A DNA stretch of 64,000 nucleotides, taken from Thalassobacterium maritimum (GTDB lineage Bacteria; Verrucomicrobiota; Verrucomicrobiia; Opitutales; Coraliomargaritaceae). A model generated the notes under the pieces. The model worked only from the letters and a program-made list of their open reading frames with translations. It had not been told where the DNA came from and did no database searches. The stretch lies in the NCBI RefSeq assembly GCF_031127805.1, contig NZ_JARXHW010000024.1:6544-70543 (forward strand), in the 5' to 3' direction. The position numbers and the translations under genes are program-made. Every line of letters starts with the position of its first letter. Within the stretch, counting starts at the first letter, position 1. This document shows positions 27,556 to 37,270 of this stretch, piece after piece.

Positions 27556-29145
27556 CTAGCTCAAATCGTATTGATCGATACGCTTGCGCAAGGTCGCGCG
27601 AGTCATACCTAAGATCTCGGCCGCTTTCACTTGCTTCCCTCCGCACTCTGCCAGCGCACGAGCAATGAGTGCGCGTTCACCGTGTTCCAGAATATTGCTC
27701 ACGTGCGTCTCACGCAGAGCTGCATACACCGCATCGTAAGGATCAACCGATGGCTGACCGAGCAGTGTGCCTTCCTCTGCAGCGGGCGCACTGCCCCCAG
27801 CAACTGCTACCGGAGCCAGGGGCTCTGCAGCAGGCGCAGTTGCGGTGGCCGAGGCAACCGGTTCGACGCCCCCAGCGGGCTCCGTGTGGCTCGCACTGAC
27901 AGCGACTTCGGACTCAGCAGTCACAGGCTCCGCGGTGCCGGCCGCAGCGGTGATAGCTTTAACGACCTCTTGCGGTAGATCTTTGATCAAGATCATATCG
28001 CCCTGCGCCAACACGGCACTGCGGTAAATGAGATTCTCCAGTTCACGCACGTTGCCGGGCCAGCGATATTGATTCAATAAGGCGAGCGCCTCGGGTGAAA
28101 TAGACTTGGTGTCGGCCTTACTATCGCGAGCAAGACGCTTCAGCACAAAATCGATGAGTTTGGGCACATCTTCTTTACGCTCGCGCAAGGGTGGCAATTG
28201 TATGCGCACCACATTCAAGCGGTAATACAAATCTTCGCGGAAGGTCTTTTCTTTGACCATCTCTTCCAGCGGCTTATTGGTAGCTGCTAGCATACGAACA
28301 TTGACCTTGATCGTCTCGCTACTGCCGACGCGCTGGATCTCGCCCTCTTGCAGCGCGCGCAAAATTTTAGTCTGCGTAGTGAGGGCCATGTCACCAATTT
28401 CATCGAGAAAAATAGTGCCTCCATCGCAAAGTTCAAACTTACCGATGCGCTGATTGGTCGCTCCGGTGAAAGAGCCTTTCTCGTGCCCGAAAAGTTCACT
28501 CTCGATCAGATTCTCAGGAATGGCGGCACAATTGACAGCGATATAGGGCTTCTGTGCACGTAGACTATTTTGATAGATTGCGCGGGCAATTAGTTCCTTA
28601 CCAGTGCCACTTTCGCCGGTAACCATCACAGTCACGTCGCTAGCGGCAACTTGACCGATCATTTTGAAGACCTCTTGCATCGCAGAGGAACTCCCGATGA
28701 TGCCGCCTTCGATGTCTTCATTAGAAACTGCAGAAGCCGCATCCTCTTTGCCTGCCTTGACCAAGTCTTTCGACGCCGCGATGGCCGACTCGGTCAAACT
28801 TAGGATCTTTTTCAGATCGAAGGGCTTCATGATGTAATCGAAAGCGCCGAATTTCATGGCCTCGATCGTCGTCTGCGTGGTGCCGTAGGCCGTCATCAAA
28901 ATGATCATGGCGTTGGGATTAATACCACGTAGGTGCTGCAAGGCTTCCATCCCACTCATGCCGCCCATACGATTATCCAATAAGATCACGTGCGGATTGT
29001 GCTGCTCGGCCATACTGAGCCCCTCTTCGCCACTGGCAGCTTCGAGCACCTCGTATTGACGACCGGAAAGGACGCGTTTTAAAGAATAGCGGAGATCGTT
29101 ATCATCGTCGATAACGAGAACTTTGGGCGTGATTGGTGCATTCAT
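27556..29145 (-). CDS. Sigma-54-dependent NtrC-family response regulator
   Basis: A phosphorylation-controlled activator that drives sigma-54 promoters. The 529-residue protein has a receiver domain (VLVIDDDND; phospho-acceptor D57 in LLDNRM; K107 in MKPF). The AAA+ domain has Walker A GESGTGKE (177-184), the sigma-54 contact loop as GSFTGA (224-229) and FLDEIGDM. A long A/P/V/E-rich linker (about 400-470) precedes a Fis-type helix-turn-helix ending LRKRIDQYDLS. The frame is open to 29196, but the ATG at 29145 starts the receiver domain. No histidine kinase gene lies beside it, so its partner is elsewhere. The target genes cannot be told from this window. Confidence 0.95.
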   Translation of the reverse strand: MNAPITPKVLVIDDDNDLRYSLKRVLSGRQYEVLEAASGEEGLSMAEQHNPHVILLDNRMGGMSGMEALQHLRGINPNAMIILMTAYGTTQTTIEAMKFGAFDYIMKPFDLKKILSLTESAIAASKDLVKAGKEDAASAVSNEDIEGGIIGSSSAMQEVFKMIGQVAASDVTVMVTGESGTGKELIARAIYQNSLRAQKPYIAVNCAAIPENLIESELFGHEKGSFTGATNQRIGKFELCDGGTIFLDEIGDMALTTQTKILRALQEGEIQRVGSSETIKVNVRMLAATNKPLEEMVKEKTFREDLYYRLNVVRIQLPPLRERKEDVPKLIDFVLKRLARDSKADTKSISPEALALLNQYRWPGNVRELENLIYRSAVLAQGDMILIKDLPQEVVKAITAAAGTAEPVTAESEVAVSASHTEPAGGVEPVASATATAPAAEPLAPVAVAGGSAPAAEEGTLLGQPSVDPYDAVYAALRETHVSNILEHGERALIARALAECGGKQVKAAEILGMTRATLRKRIDQYDLS

Positions 29146-29232
29146 ACTAGTCTGGAAAAGTTGGATTAATAAGAAGCCTAAGCGACGTGAAAGCAATGTT
29201 ACATACTAAATACGCCGTGAAAGGGAAAAAAA

Positions 29233-30420
29233 CTACAGTTGCACGTCGACGGCGCGGCTGGCCTGAGTGGCTTTTTCACGGGCTTCGGCGATGCTTTCGC
29301 CCCGGGCAATCGCCACTCCCATACGCCGTTTACCTTGCACCGCAGGCTTACCAAAGAGTCGCAGCTGCGTATCTGGCTGACTGAGTGCCGCAGCTAAATT
29401 ACCAAAGCGGACATTGTCGGACTCGCCCTCGACCAAGATAACGGCCGAGGCGGAAGGCCCGTGCTGCACAATATTAGGAATCGGCAGTCCCAAAATGGCA
29501 CGTGCGTGCAAGGCAAACTGGGACAGGTCTTGAGAAATCATGGTGACCATCCCGGTATCGTGGGGCCGCGGAGAGACTTCGCTAAAGATGACCTCATCGC
29601 CCTTAATGAAAAGCTCCACTCCGAAAATGCCGCGCCCGCCCAGCGCATCAGTAATGGCCTGTGCATAGGCTTGCGCCTCTTTGAGCGCCACGGCCGACAT
29701 CGGCTGCGGCTGCCAGGACTCGCGATAATCTCCATCCTCTTGTGTATGGCCAATCGGCTGACAAAAGGAAGTGCCCTGGACATGGCGCACTGTTAACAAA
29801 GTGATCTCGTAATCAAAATCGACGAAGCCCTCAACGATGACTTTACCCTTGCCCGCACGGCCTCCGGCCTGGGCATAGTCCCAAGCAGCTTTGATTTGAT
29901 CCGCGCTTTTGACGGTGCTCTGTCCTTTCCCCGAGGAACTCATGATCGGCTTGACCACGCAAGGCAGCCCGATCGCCTCAATCGCGGCGTTAAATTCTTC
30001 TTCCGTAGCCGCAAAGCGATAAGGCGAGGTCTTGAGCCCCAGCTCTTCCGCCGCCAGGCGACGAATGCCTTCGCGATTCATCGTCAACTGTGTCGCCCGC
30101 GCGGTGGGGATAATGGTCGCAATGCCCTCGCGCTCCAACTCCGCCAGCGTATCAGTCGCGATGGCTTCCACTTCCGGCACGACAAAGTCAGGCTTTTCCG
30201 TTTCAATCAGCTTGCGCAGCGCCGCACCATCGAGCATCGAAACGACATGGGCACGATCTGCCACTTGCATCGCAGGCGCGTCAGCATAGGCATCCGCTGC
30301 GATCACCTCCACGCCGTAACGCTGAAGCTCGATGACAACTTCCTTCCCCAGTTCTCCCGAACCACAGAGAAGCACTTTGACCGATGAAGATTTGAAAGGC
30401 GTTCCGAGCGTAACATTCAT
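29233..30420 (-). CDS. purT: Formate-dependent phosphoribosylglycinamide formyltransferase
   Basis: This ATP-grasp enzyme makes formyl-GAR from GAR, formate and ATP in purine synthesis, replacing the folate-dependent PurN step. The 395-residue protein shows LLCGSGELGKEV at the N-terminus, VVKPIMSSSGKGQS (ATP-binding) and the VELFIKGDEVIFSEVSPRPHDTGMV metal and ligand region, cited as ELF...SEVSPRPHDTG. The ATG at 30420 gives the usual N-terminus; one six bases earlier is also possible. It is a single gene on the minus strand with no other pur gene in the window. Confidence 0.96.
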   Translation of the reverse strand: MNVTLGTPFKSSSVKVLLCGSGELGKEVVIELQRYGVEVIAADAYADAPAMQVADRAHVVSMLDGAALRKLIETEKPDFVVPEVEAIATDTLAELEREGIATIIPTARATQLTMNREGIRRLAAEELGLKTSPYRFAATEEEFNAAIEAIGLPCVVKPIMSSSGKGQSTVKSADQIKAAWDYAQAGGRAGKGKVIVEGFVDFDYEITLLTVRHVQGTSFCQPIGHTQEDGDYRESWQPQPMSAVALKEAQAYAQAITDALGGRGIFGVELFIKGDEVIFSEVSPRPHDTGMVTMISQDLSQFALHARAILGLPIPNIVQHGPSASAVILVEGESDNVRFGNLAAALSQPDTQLRLFGKPAVQGKRRMGVAIARGESIAEAREKATQASRAVDVQL

Positions 30421-30475
30421 AAGCATGCATCTCAGGCCTAAGACGATTCGAGGTCAAGCGCGACGACGGGGCTCT

Positions 30476-31132
30476 TCAATCCTCGGTAATCGCATCCATG
30501 CGCGGTTTTAGCAAAGCCGAAGCCTCCTTCGGATCTTCACTCAAGGCCGCACAAGGGCCCACATCATCCATGCGCACTTCTATCCGGCTAAAAGGGTGCG
30601 GCACATAGAAACGGTCCCAACTCTTCAGACGCCAGGCCCTCGAATAATTGAAAGAAAGCAAGACGATCGGCGCCCCCGTTTTCAAGGCGATCGTCACCGC
30701 ACCCGGTTTCATATCGTAGAGCGGGCCGCGTGAACCATCGGGCGTCAAAGCCACATCGTAGCCATCTCGCTGCGCCGCGATCAAGTCGCGCACCGCCTGT
30801 GTGCCGCGTTTATAACGCGAACCGCGCACTGGCAGCATGCCCAGCTTTTTAACAAATACCGCAGGCCAAGCACCATCCTTACTCGCACTGATCAAAGTCG
30901 CCAAACGTCGCTTACGGAAATAGCGCGCAAAAAAGAGCGGCCCCGCAAAGAGACGATTGTGCCAGAAGATAACCACCGAAGGCCCTGGATTGGCATCCAT
31001 AAATGCCTGCACATCCGCCCCCCAATGAAAGCGCAGCGTCCGCCCCCAGGCTCGCATCAGCAAGGCCAGCACAGCAAGTAATAGGCGCTCGTGCCACTTT
31101 AATTCGGCGGGACTTTGTTTGGGATCTGACAT
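30476..31132 (-). CDS. DUF374/lysophospholipid acyltransferase-like protein
   Basis: This 218-residue protein matches the DUF374 group of the LPLAT superfamily, acyltransferases linked to lipid A or phospholipid synthesis. Features are one hydrophobic segment near residues 15-30, IFWHNRLF, where the catalytic His of the family lies, SKDGAW, and PDGSRGPLYDMKPGA, matching the substrate-binding region. The frame extends to 31171, but the ATG at 31132 (MSDPKQ) is preferred. It lies between purT and a response-regulator gene on the same strand, 84 bases from the latter. The acyl donor and acceptor are unknown. Confidence 0.87.
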   Translation of the reverse strand: MSDPKQSPAELKWHERLLLAVLALLMRAWGRTLRFHWGADVQAFMDANPGPSVVIFWHNRLFAGPLFFARYFRKRRLATLISASKDGAWPAVFVKKLGMLPVRGSRYKRGTQAVRDLIAAQRDGYDVALTPDGSRGPLYDMKPGAVTIALKTGAPIVLLSFNYSRAWRLKSWDRFYVPHPFSRIEVRMDDVGPCAALSEDPKEASALLKPRMDAITED

Positions 31133-31215
31133 AATGCAGAGCCAAGATGTAAGCTTCCGGTATAATGGCAATGCACCAATTCGGCCTTCAAGCGGGGCTC
31201 TTTGCCCGGCCCGAT

Positions 31216-31917
31216 CTACTCGGGTTTATAACGGTAGCCATAGCCGTGCACAGTCAGCAAATAGCGGGGCTTACTCGGCTCGGGCTCAATTTTGTGGCGC
31301 AGTTGCGATACGTGCTGGTCTAGAGTGCGAGTCGTGCCTTGATAATCGATGCCCCAGGCGGCATTGAGTAGTTCGTCGCGACTGAGTGCGCGGTCGGCGT
31401 GTTGGATAAAAGCTAGCAGCAGTCGATACTCGAGCTGCGTGAGCGAGATCTCTTGATCGCCGCGCAGCAATTGTCGTCGCGCGCGGTCGAGCTGGATTTC
31501 ACCAAAACACACGGGCCCGACTTCATCGGCGACAGTTACGCTATTGGCAGCACGCCGGAGCGCAGCACTCACCCGTGCCAATAACTCGCGCACGCCGAAG
31601 GGCTTGGTCATATAATCATCGGCCCCCAGCTCCAGCCCCAGCACTTTGTCGATCTCTTCGCTTTTGGCGCTGAGCATAATGATCGGCAGCGCGGCATCGC
31701 TTTTGCGAATCGCGCGACAGACATCGTAACCGCTCATGCGGGGCATCATGATGTCGAGAATCGCCAGCTGCGGCGCAGCGGACTCGAAGAGCGCCAGCGC
31801 TTCCTCGCCATTGGTCGCGACAGCGACTTGGTAGCCCTCGCTCTCGAGAATATCGACCAGCACCAGGCGAATGCTGGCATCGTCTTCGGCGATGAGTATC
31901 TGTTTTGTATCAGTCAT
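31216..31917 (-). CDS. OmpR/PhoB-family response regulator
   Basis: A DNA-binding output protein of a two-component pair. The 233-residue protein has a receiver domain (AEDD at 10-13, phospho-acceptor D55 in LAILDIMMP, K104 in TKPFG) and a C-terminal winged helix ending TVHGYGYRYKPE. Its ATG overlaps the end of the upstream histidine kinase gene by a few bases, so the two are translated together and almost certainly form a pair. An earlier start at 31923 is also possible. Confidence 0.95.
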   Translation of the reverse strand: MTDTKQILIAEDDASIRLVLVDILESEGYQVAVATNGEEALALFESAAPQLAILDIMMPRMSGYDVCRAIRKSDAALPIIMLSAKSEEIDKVLGLELGADDYMTKPFGVRELLARVSAALRRAANSVTVADEVGPVCFGEIQLDRARRQLLRGDQEISLTQLEYRLLLAFIQHADRALSRDELLNAAWGIDYQGTTRTLDQHVSQLRHKIEPEPSKPRYLLTVHGYGYRYKPE

Positions 31918-33907
31918 GAACATCTAAAATAAAGGAACAACCGCTAGGCTGGTTGGCTTCCAAGCTAAGTTGGCCGCCCATTTCATTGGCCAAGCGTGAC
32001 GCGATACTGAGCCCGAGCCCACAGCCAGGGCGCTCCGCAGTCAAACGATCATCGGACCTATGAAAGGCAGCAAAGACTTGCTGACGCTCGGCCGCAGGAA
32101 TGCCGGCACCGTAATCACTGACACGCAATCGCCAGCCAGAGCCTTGGCCCGCGAGCACCACCTCGGCCCGCTCGCCGGAGGCAGCATATTTAGCCGCGTT
32201 ATCCAGCAAATTGAGCAAGATCTGCTCCAGCGCGTCACGGTCGACCTTGGCGTGTATCGCCTGATCCGGCGTGTGCACTTGCACTTGCAAGCCATCTCCG
32301 CGCAGCCGATCGGCCTGAGCCGCCACGATCGCTTGCACAGTCGCGCCTAGCTCGAGCGTTGTGGCTTGGCTACGGTGCTGGCCACGCTCTAAACGACTAA
32401 AATCCAATACATTATTCACCAATCGAGTGAGTCGCTGGGTTTCGTTGACCATCATTTGTAGATACTCGCGTTGCTTGGCGGGCTCCTTGACTCGGCCCGC
32501 GTGCAACATATCAGCAAACAAGCGTATACTCGTCAGCGGGGTCTTGAGCTCGTGCGAGACATTAGCCACGAAGGTAGTCTTGCGCTCCGCCTCGCGAGCA
32601 TCACGCCGCGCTTGCCAGATCAAAACCGTCGAACCGAGTAGAATCGCGCCACTCAGGCCAGCGATAAAAAGTCCTCCCACCAGCCGGAAGCTACTGCCAA
32701 ATGTATTGGCGCCATGAATGCGAAAGGTCTCAATTCGCCACTGCGGCAATGCACTCCCCACCGCCAAGGATAACTCTGGCAACTGCGCGCCCCGACTACC
32801 GTAGCGCGGCAGCGATGCGCCCGCCACCTCGCGGCCCTGCGCATCGACCAGACGAAAGCCCAAGCCCTCGTTTTGCGATAGGCTGATCGCCTTGGAAAGC
32901 TCGGCCAAAATGGCGGCTCGATTCAGCCAGACGCCGAGATAATTTTCGCTCTCAGGCAATGCGGTCCAAGCCATCCATTGCTCCACCGCCTCCACCGGCG
33001 TGCTCACCCAACCACGACGAATCGAGACTCGCTCCGGGGCAAAGGAATCCAAGGAGTCACTCACGTCGGGAGCACTTTGCTGCGCAGACGCGGACGGCGC
33101 TGCCGCAGCAGCCAAAGAAAGCTGCTGCGGCGACGGGGGTGACGGCACGGCCGCAGCGACTTCCGCCATGCGCGTCTCCGCGAGCGCCACCTCATCGGCT
33201 AGCGCATCACTGGTGGCGACTTCGGTGTCGGCAAAAGAACTAAATACACTGCTGAGCCCGACTCGGTTCTCGACATTAACTTTGCGCACGGCAGCCCGTT
33301 GCGCCTTGAGCGCGATATTCTTCGAAACTACCTGCTGCTGCCGCTCTGGCACCGCAGCCTCTGACTCGGAGACCACATCCTTTTCAATATCACTCACCGG
33401 AGACATAGCACCATATGCATCACTCGGTGCAGCCGAACCATCCAGACGAGGCAACTCTGACGTGGACTGGACGACGCGCTGGCGCATCGCGTCCTCCGGC
33501 GCCTCAAATTCAGGCAAAGTCCATGGAAAGACGCCCGACTCCGACTCGATCGCTCCTGGCGAAGGTAAATCAGCCCGCTCGCCAAACCAAGCCGTGACTG
33601 CATCCGAACCACGAAAGTAGAAGCCGGCCGCGATGTAAGGATTGCCCTCCACCAACTCTGCCAGTGCGACCCGCGGCTCTGGCACACTGCGCACCGCGAC
33701 CAGGCCTTCGCTGACACCGTCACGCACTTCCGCCATCAATAAGTCGATACTCTCAGCCACCGAAGCGGTGCGGTTGGCCAAGGTGCTAGCCGCCAAAGAC
33801 TCCACCCGATCCGCCTCGCGCCCCAGCAACCACCACGCGGCAGCTGCCATCGCCAGCGTCGCCCCAAACAGGAGACACCAAGCAAATATAACAGGACGAA
33901 AACGCAT
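31910..33907 (-). CDS. Sensor histidine kinase with large periplasmic region
   Basis: This 665-residue membrane kinase has an N-terminal transmembrane helix (about 5-25), a long predicted periplasmic region to about 405, a second helix (about 405-430) and a standard kinase core: FVANVSHELKTPL with the phospho-acceptor near residue 450, LLNLLDNAAKYA (N box), YGAGIP and GCGLGLSIA. The periplasmic part includes a low-complexity A/S/P/E/V-rich stretch (about 120-290) not seen in ordinary sensors. The gene lies 136 bases after the VWA gene and overlaps the response regulator. Its signal is unknown; the VWA protein is a possible functional partner. Confidence 0.93.
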   Translation of the reverse strand: MRFRPVIFAWCLLFGATLAMAAAAWWLLGREADRVESLAASTLANRTASVAESIDLLMAEVRDGVSEGLVAVRSVPEPRVALAELVEGNPYIAAGFYFRGSDAVTAWFGERADLPSPGAIESESGVFPWTLPEFEAPEDAMRQRVVQSTSELPRLDGSAAPSDAYGAMSPVSDIEKDVVSESEAAVPERQQQVVSKNIALKAQRAAVRKVNVENRVGLSSVFSSFADTEVATSDALADEVALAETRMAEVAAAVPSPPSPQQLSLAAAAAPSASAQQSAPDVSDSLDSFAPERVSIRRGWVSTPVEAVEQWMAWTALPESENYLGVWLNRAAILAELSKAISLSQNEGLGFRLVDAQGREVAGASLPRYGSRGAQLPELSLAVGSALPQWRIETFRIHGANTFGSSFRLVGGLFIAGLSGAILLGSTVLIWQARRDAREAERKTTFVANVSHELKTPLTSIRLFADMLHAGRVKEPAKQREYLQMMVNETQRLTRLVNNVLDFSRLERGQHRSQATTLELGATVQAIVAAQADRLRGDGLQVQVHTPDQAIHAKVDRDALEQILLNLLDNAAKYAASGERAEVVLAGQGSGWRLRVSDYGAGIPAAERQQVFAAFHRSDDRLTAERPGCGLGLSIASRLANEMGGQLSLEANQPSGCSFILDVHD

Positions 33908-33970
33908 AGGACTTAGACTCGTAGAAAGGAATGAACTTGAGAAGCTTGAAATCGAGTGAAGGCGAAAGCC

Positions 33971-33988
33971 TGTAGGGGCGCGACTTGT
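33971..33988. repeat. Half copy of the REP-like palindrome
   Basis: TGTAGGGGCGCGACTTGT is the exact reverse complement of 26081-26098. Only one arm is kept; the other is replaced by a T run. It lies in the spacer between the VWA gene and the histidine kinase gene. Confidence 0.65.
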
Positions 33989-34043
33989 TTTTTATGCCCT
34001 TGGGTGCACACCCGCGTCGTGCGCACGTCGACCTGCTAAATAA

Positions 34044-35390
34044 CTACTGCACCGACTGTTGATTGCGCGACTGGTAACTATCGGCCCGGAAGCTCTTACG
34101 CTTCTCATTCGACAAGCCTTTCGTTTGCACCTCATCAGCTTCGTGCTCTAAGTTGGCACTGGGCGCAGCCACCACCTCGTCACCGAGAAAGCCATAATCC
34201 GCCGAGATTTTGCCAACGACACTGCGCAAACTGCTGGCCGCTTCTTCGCGGTCGCCGGCGTCCGCATAGTTGATGGCGGCTTCCTTGGCCTCGGCCACCC
34301 GGTTATCCACCACGTTTTGGGCAACATCCTTGCGCGCGGCGGCCACCACTTGCTCGACCTGATCGGTGTAACGAATTGGCACCGAAACTTGCTGCGAACG
34401 CGTTTGCGAGCTGCCGGCAGGCAGATAGTTCACTTCCACGTCGATCAGATCTTCGACTGCCCCCACCACGCCTTGCGGCGCACGCACTTCCACCAACGCG
34501 AGTTTTTCCAAACCGCTGTAAACCTGTGGCATACGAAAACGTGCAGCACCGTCACGCAGTTCCGCTTCGCGCCCCAGACTTTTCAGAATGCGCGCACCAC
34601 CACGAGGCCGCACAATGATCTCAATATTCGTGGCCGCAACATTCAGTGCATCGCCCAACTCCCCTGCAAAGATGCGTGGCAGATCGTCGGCATTTTCGAC
34701 GAAGTATGTGTTGCCCTGTCCCGCATCGGCCAGGGTGGCCATGATGTCTTCGTTATACCCAAGCCCGAGACCGACAGTGCTGATCACGATATCCTCGCCC
34801 GCCAGCGCGCGCCCCAAGGCTCGAAAATCGGCCACTTCCGTCGGACCACGGTTGGCCAGACCATCCGAAAGTAAAATCATACGATTCACATAGCCCGCAT
34901 CACGATAGCGACGCAGCTCCGCCGCCGCTTGACTGAGGCCGGCATAGATGGCGGTATTGCCACGCGCAGATACCCGGCGCAGTGCGCGCTTGATAGCATA
35001 AAGTCCCTCGTCGGTGACTACTTGAGAAGAGACCAAGGTCTCCACATCATGATCGTAAATAATGACGGAGACTCGATCGCGCGCGCCGAGTCGCCCGACG
35101 GCCAACTCCGCAGCCTGAATGGCTTGCTCAATTTTTTGACCACTCATCGAGCCCGAGCGGTCCAGCACCAAGCTCAAGTTGACCGGTGGCCGTGGGATGA
35201 GATCGCTGGCTCGTGTGGGCAGGATTTTAATTTGCACCACCACGTCCTCTGGCTGCTGAGCCGGCACCACGGGTCGATCCAAAGCCGCGTCAATTTGTAA
35301 GAGCGTGCCCACTGGCAAGGCATCCGCACGCAGGCTTAGGCCAGTGACTAGCGCCAGTGCGACAATAATTGGAAGGAATCGATTTTTCAT
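34044..35390 (-). CDS. Secreted VWA-domain protein (YfbK-like)
   Basis: This 448-residue protein has a signal peptide (1-23, ending LRADA) and a von Willebrand factor A domain with an intact MIDAS: DRSGSMS (D77, S79, S81), GNTAIYAGL for the Thr, and LLSDGLANRG for the Asp. A C-terminal beta region of the type that follows VWA in YfbK-like proteins and a basic/polar tail (FRADSYQSRNQQ) complete it. The open frame reaches 35612, but the ATG at 35390 begins the signal peptide. It is the first gene of a VWA-kinase-regulator group. Metal-dependent adhesion or assembly is likely; the ligand is unknown. Confidence 0.9.
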   Translation of the reverse strand: MKNRFLPIIVALALVTGLSLRADALPVGTLLQIDAALDRPVVPAQQPEDVVVQIKILPTRASDLIPRPPVNLSLVLDRSGSMSGQKIEQAIQAAELAVGRLGARDRVSVIIYDHDVETLVSSQVVTDEGLYAIKRALRRVSARGNTAIYAGLSQAAAELRRYRDAGYVNRMILLSDGLANRGPTEVADFRALGRALAGEDIVISTVGLGLGYNEDIMATLADAGQGNTYFVENADDLPRIFAGELGDALNVAATNIEIIVRPRGGARILKSLGREAELRDGAARFRMPQVYSGLEKLALVEVRAPQGVVGAVEDLIDVEVNYLPAGSSQTRSQQVSVPIRYTDQVEQVVAAARKDVAQNVVDNRVAEAKEAAINYADAGDREEAASSLRSVVGKISADYGFLGDEVVAAPSANLEHEADEVQTKGLSNEKRKSFRADSYQSRNQQSVQ

Positions 35391-35709
35391 GTGAATACTT
35401 TCTGTTGGAAATGAATGCGTGATTGCCCCGATAGCATATCGAATCGCGCCCCCAATGTCGTCATAGCCGCGTAAAAGGATTGTCAGGCTTTTGTCATGCG
35501 GCGGGGCCTTCGTAGCTGGCTTGGCTCTGCCGCCCAGTCGCTGACGCGGCCTAGGCTCGGAGCGGGCGACAACCGTCTTCGCTCTGCGAGCTACGCCGTG
35601 TCGAGAGTCCACCCGTCTAGCTTCGTTCGGGACAAGCTTGCAGGATTATGATTAAGAGCGCGTACCTACACTTGACCCCTCTCCCGCAAGCACCATCTTT
35701 GGACCGCTT
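35391..35709. other. VWA-glyQS divergent intergenic region
   Basis: This 319-base spacer separates the divergent VWA and glyQS genes and must hold both promoters, but no clear -35/-10 pair was found. It contains CGTCTTCGCTCTGCGAGCTACGCC at about 35573-35596; GCTCTGCGAGC is palindromic. The element resembles the sequence between the 34-bp repeats at 3639-3659. No RNA gene was recognised. Confidence 0.4.
35573..35596. repeat. Copy of a short dispersed palindromic element
   Basis: CCGTCTTCGCTCTGCGAGCT here corresponds to CCGTCTTACGCTCTGCGAGCT at 3639-3659, differing by one inserted base. The core GCTC-TGC-GAGC is an inverted repeat. Two copies in intergenic DNA suggest a small repeat family. 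Confidence 0.5.
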
Positions 35710-37248
35710 ATGACAGCTCCAGCATCCAATGACGCACTTATGGAAGATATCGTCGGCCTCTGCAAACGCCGCGGTTTTATCTTCGCATCTTCTGAAATTT
35801 ACGGTGGCTATAATGGCTTCTACGATTACGGCCCACTCGGTGTCGAGTTGCGCAATAACATCAAGCAAGCTTGGTGGCGCGACATGGTGCAACGCCGCGA
35901 TGATATCGAAGGCCTTGACTCGACCATCATCATGCACCCCGACATCTGGAAGGCCTCCGGACATATCGACAGCTTTTCCGACCCACTGGTGGATTGTAAA
36001 GAGTCGAAGCGTCGCTACCGCGCCGACCAACTGTTCTTCGCCCCCGTCATTCTGGACGACGAAAAGGTCGGTTATGTGGCATTCGTCGAAGGCACCGATA
36101 GCGCCAGCATCATCAAACGCGCCAAAAAGCTACGCGACAATCTCGACAAAAAGCAGTCGAAGCTCGACGAAGCCGTCCTCAGCAGCGACCACACGGAATT
36201 TACCGAGGCCACAGACGCGCAGCGCGAACTGACGCTCGCGCCAGACGCCAACGCCGTTGGCAGCCTGACAGCCCCCCGCGCTTTCAAGCTAATGTTCGAG
36301 ACCAAGGTGGGCCCGCTCGCTGACGACTCTGCGGTCGCTTACCTGCGCCCCGAAACCGCACAGGGCATCTTTGCCAATTACAAAAACATCGTCGATACTG
36401 GTCGTGTGAAAATTCCTTTCGGCATCGCGCAGATCGGTAAGGCCTTCCGTAACGAGATCACACCGCGCAACTTCATCTTCCGCTCACGCGAGTTCGAGCA
36501 AATGGAGATCGAATACTTCATCGCGCCCGATGCTGACTGGAAGGCACTCCACCGCGAGTGGATCGACACCTGCACCGACTGGTTGGTCTCGATCGGCCTC
36601 TCGCGCGAGGGCATCACCGAAGATATCCACCCCGAAGACAAACTCTCCTTCTACTCACAGGCGACCACTGACCTCATGTATCAGTTCCCACACGGCGAAC
36701 AAGAGCTCTGGGGCATCGCCTGCCGCAGCGACTACGACCTGCAGCAGCACCAGAAGCACTCCGGCAAATCGATGGAGATCTTCGATGAAAGCTCCAAGAC
36801 CAAGTATGTGCCCCACGTCATCGAGCCTTCGCTCGGCGTCGACCGCACCCTACTGGCCGTGCTGACAGCCGCTTACACCGAAGACGAAGTGCCCAACGAC
36901 AAGGGCAAGGTCGAGAAGCGCACCGTTATGAAATTCAGCCCCAAGATCGCGCCGGTCAAGGCCGCCATCTTCCCGCTGCTCAAGAACAAGCCCGAGCTCG
37001 TCGAAGTCGCACAGAAGCTTTACAAGAAACTGCAGCGCCGCTGGAACGTCTTCTACGACGCCTCTGGCGCGATCGGTCGTCGCTATCGCCGTCAAGACGA
37101 GATCGGCACCCCCTACGGCATCACCATCGACTTCGATACCATCGAAAAAGACGGCACCGTCACGCTACGCGATCGCGACACTTGCGAACAACGCCGCGTG
37201 ACTGAAGCCGAACTAATCGACTTCCTGGAAGAACAAATCGACGGTTAA
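35710..37248 (+). CDS. glyQS: Glycyl-tRNA synthetase (single-chain, alpha2 type)
   Basis: This class II synthetase charges tRNA-Gly. The 512-residue protein belongs to the single-chain form: CKRRGFIFASSEIYGG and GFYDYGPLG near the N-terminus, motif 2 AFRNEITPRNFIFRSREFEQ, the conserved Q-L/I-GKAFRNEI, motif 3 EPSLGVDR and a C-terminal anticodon-binding domain (from about 395). A charged helical insert (about 130-185) precedes YLRPETAQGIF. The ATG at 35710 is preferred. It has its own terminator and stands alone. Confidence 0.97.
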   Translation: MTAPASNDALMEDIVGLCKRRGFIFASSEIYGGYNGFYDYGPLGVELRNNIKQAWWRDMVQRRDDIEGLDSTIIMHPDIWKASGHIDSFSDPLVDCKESKRRYRADQLFFAPVILDDEKVGYVAFVEGTDSASIIKRAKKLRDNLDKKQSKLDEAVLSSDHTEFTEATDAQRELTLAPDANAVGSLTAPRAFKLMFETKVGPLADDSAVAYLRPETAQGIFANYKNIVDTGRVKIPFGIAQIGKAFRNEITPRNFIFRSREFEQMEIEYFIAPDADWKALHREWIDTCTDWLVSIGLSREGITEDIHPEDKLSFYSQATTDLMYQFPHGEQELWGIACRSDYDLQQHQKHSGKSMEIFDESSKTKYVPHVIEPSLGVDRTLLAVLTAAYTEDEVPNDKGKVEKRTVMKFSPKIAPVKAAIFPLLKNKPELVEVAQKLYKKLQRRWNVFYDASGAIGRRYRRQDEIGTPYGITIDFDTIEKDGTVTLRDRDTCEQRRVTEAELIDFLEEQIDG

Positions 37249-37270
37249 TCCGACCCGAGCATTGTATTTA

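Noticed and set aside
35391..35612. N-terminal extension of the VWA gene
   Set aside because: The frame is open but the signal peptide begins at 35390; the upstream part is R/P/A-rich and lies in the divergent promoter region.
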